Assembly (NCBI RefSeq): GCF_001305595.1
Contig: NZ_CP012401.1
Span: forward strand, 62,001-126,000
Reading direction: 5' to 3'
Length of the DNA: 64,000 bases
From: Azospirillum thiophilum
GTDB lineage: Bacteria > Pseudomonadota > Alphaproteobacteria > Azospirillales > Azospirillaceae
This document shows, piece after piece, positions 59,125 to 64,000 of this stretch. Under the pieces are notes generated by a model. That model did no database searches, was not told the origin of the DNA, and worked only from the letters and a program-made list of their open reading frames with translations. Positions within the stretch are counted from its first letter, which is position 1. Each line of letters begins with the position of its first letter. The translations under genes were made by a program, and so were the position numbers.

Positions 59125-60537
59125 ATGTCCCATATCCAGCGCTTCCCCTCCGCCGCCAAGGCAGCCTTGACCAATCCCCTGAAGATGAGCCAGCCGCTGG
59201 GCGCGGCGCTGGCCTATCTGGGCGTCGACCGCTGCCTGCCGCTGTTCCATGGCTCGCAGGGCTGCACCGCCTTCGGGCTCGTCCTGTTGGTGCGCCATTT
59301 CCGCGAGGCGATCCCGCTGCAGACCACGGCGATGGATCAGGTCTCCACCATCCTCGGCGGCTACGACAACCTGGAACAGGCGATCCGCACCATCGTCGAG
59401 CGCAACAAGCCCGCCATGATCGGCGTCGCTACCACCGGCGTCACCGAGACCAAGGGCGAGGACATGGGCGGCCAGTACACGCTGTTCCGCCAGCGCAATC
59501 CCGACATCGTCGACACCGCCCTGGTCTTCGCCAACACCCCCGATTTCACCGGCGGCTTCGAAGACGGCTTCGCCGCCGCGGTCACCGCCATGGTTGAGCG
59601 GCTGGTGGAGCCGTCTCCGGTGACGGTCAAGACCCAGATCAACGTGCTGGCCGGCAGCCACCTGTCGCCCGGCGACGTCGAGGAGCTGCGCGACATCATC
59701 GAGGGCTTCGGCCTGTCGCCGATCTTCCTGCCCGACCTGTCGCTGTCGATGGCCGGCCGCCAGCCGGCCGACTTCACCGCCACCTCTCTGGGCGGCGTGT
59801 CGGTGGAGCAGATCCGCTCGATGGGTGCGTCGATCGCGACGATCGTGGTCGGCGAGCATATGCGGATCGCCGGCAACGCACTGGAGCTGAAGACCGACGT
59901 GCCCAGCCATTTCTTCAGCCGGCTGACCGGGCTGGAGGCATCGGACAAGCTGATCCGCCTGTTGACCGACCTCTCGGGCCGGCAGGCTCCGGCCCGCATC
60001 CGCCGCCAGCGCGAAAGCCTGGTCGACGCCATGCTGGACGGGCATTTCTTCTACAGCCGCAAGCGCATCGCCGTCGCGCTGGAACCGGATCTGCTCTACG
60101 CCATCACCGGCTTTCTCACCGACATGGGCGCGGAGGTGGTCGCCGCGGTGTCGCCGACGCAGAGCCCGGTGCTGGAGCGGCTGAAGGCCGCCACCATCCT
60201 GGTCGGCGACCATTCCGACGTCGAGACGCTGGCCCGCGATGCCGACCTGATCGTCTCCAACTCGCACGGACGGCAGGGCTCGGCACGGATCGGGGTGCCG
60301 CTGCACCGGATGGGCCTGCCGATGTTCGACCGGCTGGGGGCGGGCCTGCGCGTCCAGGTCGGCTATCGCGGCACGCGCGAGCTGCTGTGCGAGATCGGCA
60401 ACCTGTTCCTCGCCCGCGAAATGGACCACGACCATCACCCGGCGCCCGATCACCCGGGGCATGGCGCGCACGACACCCATGGGAATGCGGACTCGCACGG
60501 CTGCGGAGGCGGATCATGCGGATGCAACGCCGTCTGA
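59125..60537 (+). CDS. nifN: FeMo-cofactor scaffold protein NifN, His/Cys-rich tail
   Basis: 470 residues, NifK-like partner of NifE: KMSQPLGAALAYLG and GSQGCTAFGLVLLVRHF near the start, TTGVTETKGEDM and the core to about residue 430. The last 36 residues are exceptional: at least nine His and three Cys in DHDHHPAPDHPGHGAHD and [11 protein letters not shown], a likely metal-binding extension. nifX starts inside this end. Confidence 0.95.
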   Translation: MSHIQRFPSAAKAALTNPLKMSQPLGAALAYLGVDRCLPLFHGSQGCTAFGLVLLVRHFREAIPLQTTAMDQVSTILGGYDNLEQAIRTIVERNKPAMIGVATTGVTETKGEDMGGQYTLFRQRNPDIVDTALVFANTPDFTGGFEDGFAAAVTAMVERLVEPSPVTVKTQINVLAGSHLSPGDVEELRDIIEGFGLSPIFLPDLSLSMAGRQPADFTATSLGGVSVEQIRSMGASIATIVVGEHMRIAGNALELKTDVPSHFFSRLTGLEASDKLIRLLTDLSGRQAPARIRRQRESLVDAMLDGHFFYSRKRIAVALEPDLLYAITGFLTDMGAEVVAAVSPTQSPVLERLKAATILVGDHSDVETLARDADLIVSNSHGRQGSARIGVPLHRMGLPMFDRLGAGLRVQVGYRGTRELLCEIGNLFLAREMDHDHHPAPDHPGHGAHDTHGNADSHGCGGGSCGCNAV

Positions 60538-60971
60538 GCGTGGTGCAAGACCCACGCCAGACCAAAGGAGGATCGATGAAGGTCGCTTTCTGCACCCAGG
60601 ACATGCAGCACGTCGATGCGCATTTCGGCTGGGCCAAGAACATCGCCGTCTATCGGGTAGACCGGCAGGGCCATGCCTTCCTGGAGACCTTCCAGTTCGG
60701 CGGCTCGATGTTCGAGGACGGCAACGAGGACAAGCTGATCCCCAAGCTGAATGCCCTGTCCGACGTCTCCATCCTCTATCTGTCGGCCATCGGCGCGTCG
60801 GCAGCCGCCCGCGTGGTGGCCAAGAAGATCCACCCGGTGAAGGTCGAGGCGACCGACGCCATTCCCGCCTTGCTCGACCGGCTGGTCGAGACGCTGAACG
60901 GCAACCCGCCGCCCTGGTTGCGCAAGGCGATGGGCGAAACGCCCGAATTCCATTTCGATGAGGAGGAGTAA
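60516..60971 (+). CDS. nifX: Cofactor-precursor carrier NifX
   Basis: 151 residues, NifX/NafY family. [28 protein letters not shown] is the core, and the tail is acidic (FHFDEEE). The start is taken as ATG 60516, inside nifN (GGAGGCGG lies 5 bases ahead), because NifX proteins usually have a leader of about 20 residues such as RRLSVVQD. An internal ATG at 60576 has an even stronger site (AAAGGAGG) and is a fair alternative (131 residues). NifX binds NifB cofactor and passes intermediates to NifEN. Confidence 0.93.
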   Translation: MRMQRRLSVVQDPRQTKGGSMKVAFCTQDMQHVDAHFGWAKNIAVYRVDRQGHAFLETFQFGGSMFEDGNEDKLIPKLNALSDVSILYLSAIGASAAARVVAKKIHPVKVEATDAIPALLDRLVETLNGNPPPWLRKAMGETPEFHFDEEE

Positions 60972-60975
60972 AGTC

Positions 60976-61449
60976 ATGGCCGCAGAGAATGCCGTCGCCG
61001 AGACCGCAGGGCCGTCCGTCGCCGACCAGTTCATCAAGACGCTGGTCCTGCTGTTCCGGGCCGAGGACAGCTACGGCGCCTGGGAAGGCAAGCCCGACGA
61101 GGCTCTGCTCGCCCCCTTCATCCTCGACAGGGAGGCGCGCGCCGCCATCCCGATCATCGGCGATCCGGACCCGGACACGCTGTGGCGGCTGGAGCTGTTC
61201 TACAAGGCGGTCGGCGTGACGGTCGAGAAGCAGACCGGCTTGATGGCGTCGCCGATGATGAAGATGAGCCATGAGGGTTTCGGCCGCATGATCCTCACCA
61301 CCGGCCGGCTGGTCGTGGTGTCGAAGTCGCTGCGCGACGTCCACCGTTTCGGCTTCCCCAGCCTGGAGAAGCTGGCCGCCGACGGCGCCAAGCTGGTCGA
61401 CGACGCGGTGGCGCTGATCCGGGAATATCCCGAAGTCGCGAATCTCTGA
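60976..61449 (+). CDS. NifX-associated nitrogen fixation protein (DUF269)
   Basis: 157 residues of the DUF269/NifX-associated family. Recognisable blocks are [23 protein letters not shown], the [13 protein letters not shown] segment and [27 protein letters not shown]. It is always found beside nifX in diazotrophs and its biochemistry is not known. It starts 4 bases after the nifX stop, behind AGGAGTAAAG, so it is cotranscribed. Confidence 0.92.
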   Translation: MAAENAVAETAGPSVADQFIKTLVLLFRAEDSYGAWEGKPDEALLAPFILDREARAAIPIIGDPDPDTLWRLELFYKAVGVTVEKQTGLMASPMMKMSHEGFGRMILTTGRLVVVSKSLRDVHRFGFPSLEKLAADGAKLVDDAVALIREYPEVANL

Positions 61450-61466
61450 GCCCGGGGACCGCGACC

Positions 61467-61667
61467 ATGAGCGAGATCGACGCCCTGAAGGACGAAATCA
61501 AGAAGCTGAACGCCCGCGCCACCCAGAAGAAGATGGATCTGCACGACCTGTCGGAAGAGCTTCCGCAGAACTGGCAGACCATCCTGACCGTGGCGCAGGA
61601 AACCTACGATGCCTTCAAGACCCTGACGGAGAAGCGGGCGGCGCTGAAGGCGCTGGAACAGGCGTAA
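61467..61667 (+). CDS. Small helical nif protein (DUF683/CCE_0567 family)
   Basis: 66 residues, coiled coil: DALKDEIKKLNARATQKKMDLHDLSEELP then WQTILTVAQETYDAF. This small family is regularly found between the NifX-associated gene and a ferredoxin in diazotrophs; a cyanobacterial member, CCE_0567, was described as a metalloprotein. It is 17 bases after the DUF269 gene. Confidence 0.88.
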   Translation: MSEIDALKDEIKKLNARATQKKMDLHDLSEELPQNWQTILTVAQETYDAFKTLTEKRAALKALEQA

Positions 61668-61721
61668 CACCCGTCTCCAACGAAAAGCTTAGGCGCACCC
61701 TTTCCCGAGAGGAGCATTCCC

Positions 61722-62015
61722 ATGGCTGATTTCCTGACCGGCACCACCCGTGGCGGCAAGAGCTGGACCCCGAAGTTCGTCGAAGCCATCGATCAGAAGC
61801 AGTGCATCGGCTGCGGCCGCTGCTTCAAGGTCTGCGGCCGCGGCGTACTCAACATGATCGGCCTGACCGAGGATGGCGACGTCGTCGACGCCTTCGACGA
61901 CGAAGCCGAAAAGAAGGTGATGACGGTCGAGAATGCGGCCAACTGCATCGGCTGCGAAAGCTGCTCCAAGGTGTGTTCCAAGAGCTGCATCAGCCATATG
62001 CCGGTTGCGGCGTGA
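61722..62015 (+). CDS. fdxB: Nif-specific ferredoxin III (2[4Fe-4S])
   Basis: 97 residues. Two cluster motifs: CIGCGRCFKVCGRG (about residues 28-41) and CIGCESCSKVCSKSC near 76-90. The N-terminus GTTRGGKSWTPKFVEAID is diagnostic of the nif-linked ferredoxin III group, a probable electron donor in nitrogen fixation. It is the last gene of the nifENX run; a hairpin repeat follows. Confidence 0.93.
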   Translation: MADFLTGTTRGGKSWTPKFVEAIDQKQCIGCGRCFKVCGRGVLNMIGLTEDGDVVDAFDDEAEKKVMTVENAANCIGCESCSKVCSKSCISHMPVAA

Positions 62016-62029
62016 GTTGTAAGGATTAG

Positions 62030-62137
62030 CCCCCCACCCTGACCCTCCCCCGCTGGGCAGGGGAGGGAACTGGACCTTTGTCAGCGTTCAGCGGCAGTCT
62101 CCTCCCCCGCCCAGCGGGGGAGGATTAAGGTGGGGGT
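62030..62137. repeat. GC-rich double-hairpin repeat, copy 4
   Basis: Outer ends CCCCCCACCCTGACCC and GATTAAGGTGGGGG with two inner hairpins of CCTCCCCCGC/GCGGGGGAGG type. The interior CAGCGGCAGTCTCC is the reverse complement of the GGGACTGCCGCT block in copies 1 and 2, so this copy is inverted. It separates convergent fdxB and gshA. Confidence 0.85.
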
Positions 62138-62154
62138 CAAACCAACCGCTCCCC

Positions 62155-63519
62155 TCAGTACGCGTATTCCTTGAACACCGGATCGACGCTGCCGCCCCAG
62201 GGGCCGTGATACTTCTCCAGAAGCTCGTCGGCCGGGCTGCGGTTGCTCTCGGCGATGACCTGCAGGGTGTCGAGGAAATGGGTCTCGTCGTCGCCCCAAT
62301 TGTCGTTGCGGGCGCGGCGTGCCAGACCGTCGCGGGCGATCGCCACCACCTCCAGCGCCACGTCGCGCACCGTCCGGCCGCGGAAGGCGGTGTGCAGGCC
62401 GGTGCGCGGCACCTCGGCGCGCAGATGGGCGCGCTCCGCCGCGGTCCAGTCCTTCACCAGATCCCAGGCCGCATCCAGCGCCACCTGATCGTAGAGCAGC
62501 CCGACCCACAGGGCCGGCAGGGCGCACAGGCTGCGCCACGGGCCGCCGTCGGCGCCGCGCATCTCCAGGTACTTCTTCAGCCGCACTTCCGGAAAAGCCG
62601 TGGTGGTGTGATCGGCCCAGTCGGTGATAAGCGGCACCTCGCCCGGCAGGGCCGGCAGCTTGCCGTCCATATAGGCGCGGAAGGACTGGCCGGCGGCGTC
62701 GATGTAGGTGCCGTCGCGGTAGACGAAATACATCGGGGTATCGAGCAGATAGTCGACATAGCGCTCGAAACCGAAGCCGTCCTCGAAGACGAACGGGATG
62801 TCGCCGGTGCGGTCGGGGTCGGTGTCGGTCCAGATGTGGCTACGGAAGCTCTGGAACCCGTTCGGCTTGCCCTCGGTGAAGGGGGACATGGCGAAAAGGG
62901 CCGTTGCGATCGGCTGGAGGGCCAGCGACACGCGGAACTTCTGCACCATGTCGGCTTCGGACGCGAAGTCCAGGTTGACCTGCACGGTGCAGGTCCGCGT
63001 CATCATGTCGAGGCCGAGCGAGCCGACCTTCGGCATGTAGTCGCGCATGATCTTGTAGCGGCCCTTGGGCATCCAGGGGATGTCGTCGCGCCGCCATTTC
63101 GGCTGGAAGCCCAGCCCCATCATGGCGATGCCCAGTTCGGCGCCGACCTCCTTCACCTGACGCAGGTGGCGGTGCACCTCGGCGCAGGTCTGGTGCAGGG
63201 TCTCCAGCGGGGCGCCCGACAATTCGACCTGCCCGCCCGGCTCCAGCGTGATGTTCGCCATGTCCTGGACGAGGGCGATGATGTTGCCCTTCTCCTCCAC
63301 CGGCTGCCAGCCGAAGCGGGTCATGCGGGTCAGCAGTTCCCGGATGCCGTCCGGCCCGTCATAGGGCAGCGGCCGCAGGTCGGAGGTGCGGTAGGCGAAT
63401 TTCTCGTGCTCGGTCCCGATTCGCCAGTCCGGCGCCGGTTTGCAGCCGGATTCGAGATAGGCCACCAGTTGGCGGCGGTCGGTGATGGGTTCGCCGCGCG
63501 TGGTCGGGGGTGCGGACAT
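62155..63519 (-). CDS. gshA: Glutamate-cysteine ligase
   Basis: 454 residues of the plant/alphaproteobacterial GshA type. Landmarks: [11 protein letters not shown] near residue 38, [38 protein letters not shown] and [17 protein letters not shown]. It makes gamma-glutamylcysteine, the first step of glutathione. rsmE follows upstream on the same strand, a common pairing, with the gshA start 36 bases downstream of the rsmE stop. Confidence 0.93.
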   Translation of the reverse strand: MSAPPTTRGEPITDRRQLVAYLESGCKPAPDWRIGTEHEKFAYRTSDLRPLPYDGPDGIRELLTRMTRFGWQPVEEKGNIIALVQDMANITLEPGGQVELSGAPLETLHQTCAEVHRHLRQVKEVGAELGIAMMGLGFQPKWRRDDIPWMPKGRYKIMRDYMPKVGSLGLDMMTRTCTVQVNLDFASEADMVQKFRVSLALQPIATALFAMSPFTEGKPNGFQSFRSHIWTDTDPDRTGDIPFVFEDGFGFERYVDYLLDTPMYFVYRDGTYIDAAGQSFRAYMDGKLPALPGEVPLITDWADHTTTAFPEVRLKKYLEMRGADGGPWRSLCALPALWVGLLYDQVALDAAWDLVKDWTAAERAHLRAEVPRTGLHTAFRGRTVRDVALEVVAIARDGLARRARNDNWGDDETHFLDTLQVIAESNRSPADELLEKYHGPWGGSVDPVFKEYAY

Positions 63520-63555
63520 GAAGTCTCTCGCGGGAAGTGGACGGATGGCTGCCGG

Positions 63556-64000
63556 TCAATCGAGCGCTGGTTCGCCAGCAGGCGACTGCCCGGCCGATGG
63601 AAAGGTCGGCGCACGGAAAGGCGGACGCCGGTCGCTTCCCCCGGCAGTCCAATCCCCGGCCAAGGACTGCCAGCAAGCCAGCGCCGCCACCACCGCCGTA
63701 TCGGCCCGCAGGATGCGCGGACCCAATCCCACCGGTACAACAAAGGGGAGTTTGGCGATTTCGTCAAGTTCCGACTGGTCGAATCCGCCCTCCGGCCCGA
63801 CCAGCAGGGCGGCCGGTCCGGCCACGCCGGTCTGCCGCGCGTCGCGCAGCACCTCGGCGATGGGGCGGGCGGAGCCGGCCTCGGCGCACAGGTAAAGCGT
63901 CCGTCCGTCCGGCCAACCGGCCAGCGCACGCTCCAGCGGCATCGGTTCACCCATCTCCGGCACGCTCAGGCGCTCGCACTGTTCGGCCGCCTCGACCGCG
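63556..64000 (-). CDS. rsmE: 16S rRNA m3U1498 methyltransferase, C-terminal part
   Basis: Partial: the frame runs off the right edge of the window, leaving about 147 codons. The SPOUT knot motifs are visible as LLVGPEGGFDQSELDEI and LGPRILRADTAVVAALACWQ; upstream the window-edge part has EAAEQCERLSVPEM. It methylates U1498 of 16S rRNA. The C-terminal 30 residues (RRPPFRAPTFPSAGQSPAG) are a tail of low complexity. Confidence 0.92.
   Translation of the reverse strand, partial: AVEAAEQCERLSVPEMGEPMPLERALAGWPDGRTLYLCAEAGSARPIAEVLRDARQTGVAGPAALLVGPEGGFDQSELDEIAKLPFVVPVGLGPRILRADTAVVAALACWQSLAGDWTAGGSDRRPPFRAPTFPSAGQSPAGEPALD

Noticed and set aside
60387..60515. Upstream extension of the nifX frame
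   Set aside because: Overlaps nifN in another frame and is Arg/Pro-rich; conserved NifX sequence starts after 60516.

Overview
The window is GC-rich, densely coded DNA from a nitrogen-fixing alphaproteobacterium, most likely an Azospirillum. The main reasons are the draT-draG pair divergent from nifHDK, followed by a soluble twin-PAS chemoreceptor of the AerC type and then nifE-nifN-nifX, together with alphaproteobacterial-style general-stress promoters and an acetoin operon. Species assignment is inference. There are no rRNA or tRNA genes and no CRISPR array that I can see.

Layout. 1-3.4 kb: a minus-strand methionine-cycle operon (SahR-like regulator, metF, two DUF29 genes, start of metH) with a perfect 16-bp palindrome upstream. 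3.7-7.6 kb: mlaA and mlaC, a pentapeptide-repeat/PilZ fusion and a secreted cupin. 7.7-9.6 kb: a small stress cassette (44-aa membrane peptide and two DUF2382 proteins) behind an EcfG-like promoter, next to a fragment duplicating the 3' end of ettA. 9.6-13.5 kb: ettA, a YaiI-family gene and a D-lactate/glycolate dehydrogenase with a FadR/LldR-type operator. 13.6-21.3 kb: a complete acetoin catabolic operon (acoX-acoA-acoB-acoC-acetoin reductase-bdhA-lipA) with a sigma-54 promoter and upstream palindromes. 21.3-33.3 kb: a Cys-rich lipoprotein, a chemoreceptor, remnants of a type I restriction system, zapE, a hybrid-free sensor kinase, pdxY, a CoA-ester lyase homologue, a degenerate GGDEF/EAL-like protein with a single-domain response regulator, and a KGG-repeat stress protein. 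33.3-45 kb: leuB, leuD, an MFS transporter, a three-gene lipid-linked glycosylation set, then dapF-mtaB-ftsY and amn. 45-64 kb: azoR, a class II amidotransferase, an ArsC-like nitrogenase-associated protein, draG, draT, an unknown gene, nifHDK, aerC, nifE-nifN-nifX-DUF269-DUF683-fdxB, gshA and the end of rsmE.

How the genes work together. NifHDK is the nitrogenase, NifE, NifN and NifX make and carry its cofactor, the ferredoxin supplies electrons, DraT and DraG switch NifH off and on by ADP-ribosylation, and AerC probably steers cells to oxygen levels that nitrogenase tolerates. Both nif operons carry NifA upstream sites (TGT-N10-ACA) and -24/-12 promoters. The acetoin operon uses the same sigma-54 logic with a different activator, and it carries its own lipoyl synthase for the lipoylated AcoC. 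A family of GC-rich hairpin repeats occurs four times, three of them between convergent genes, where they probably act as terminators.
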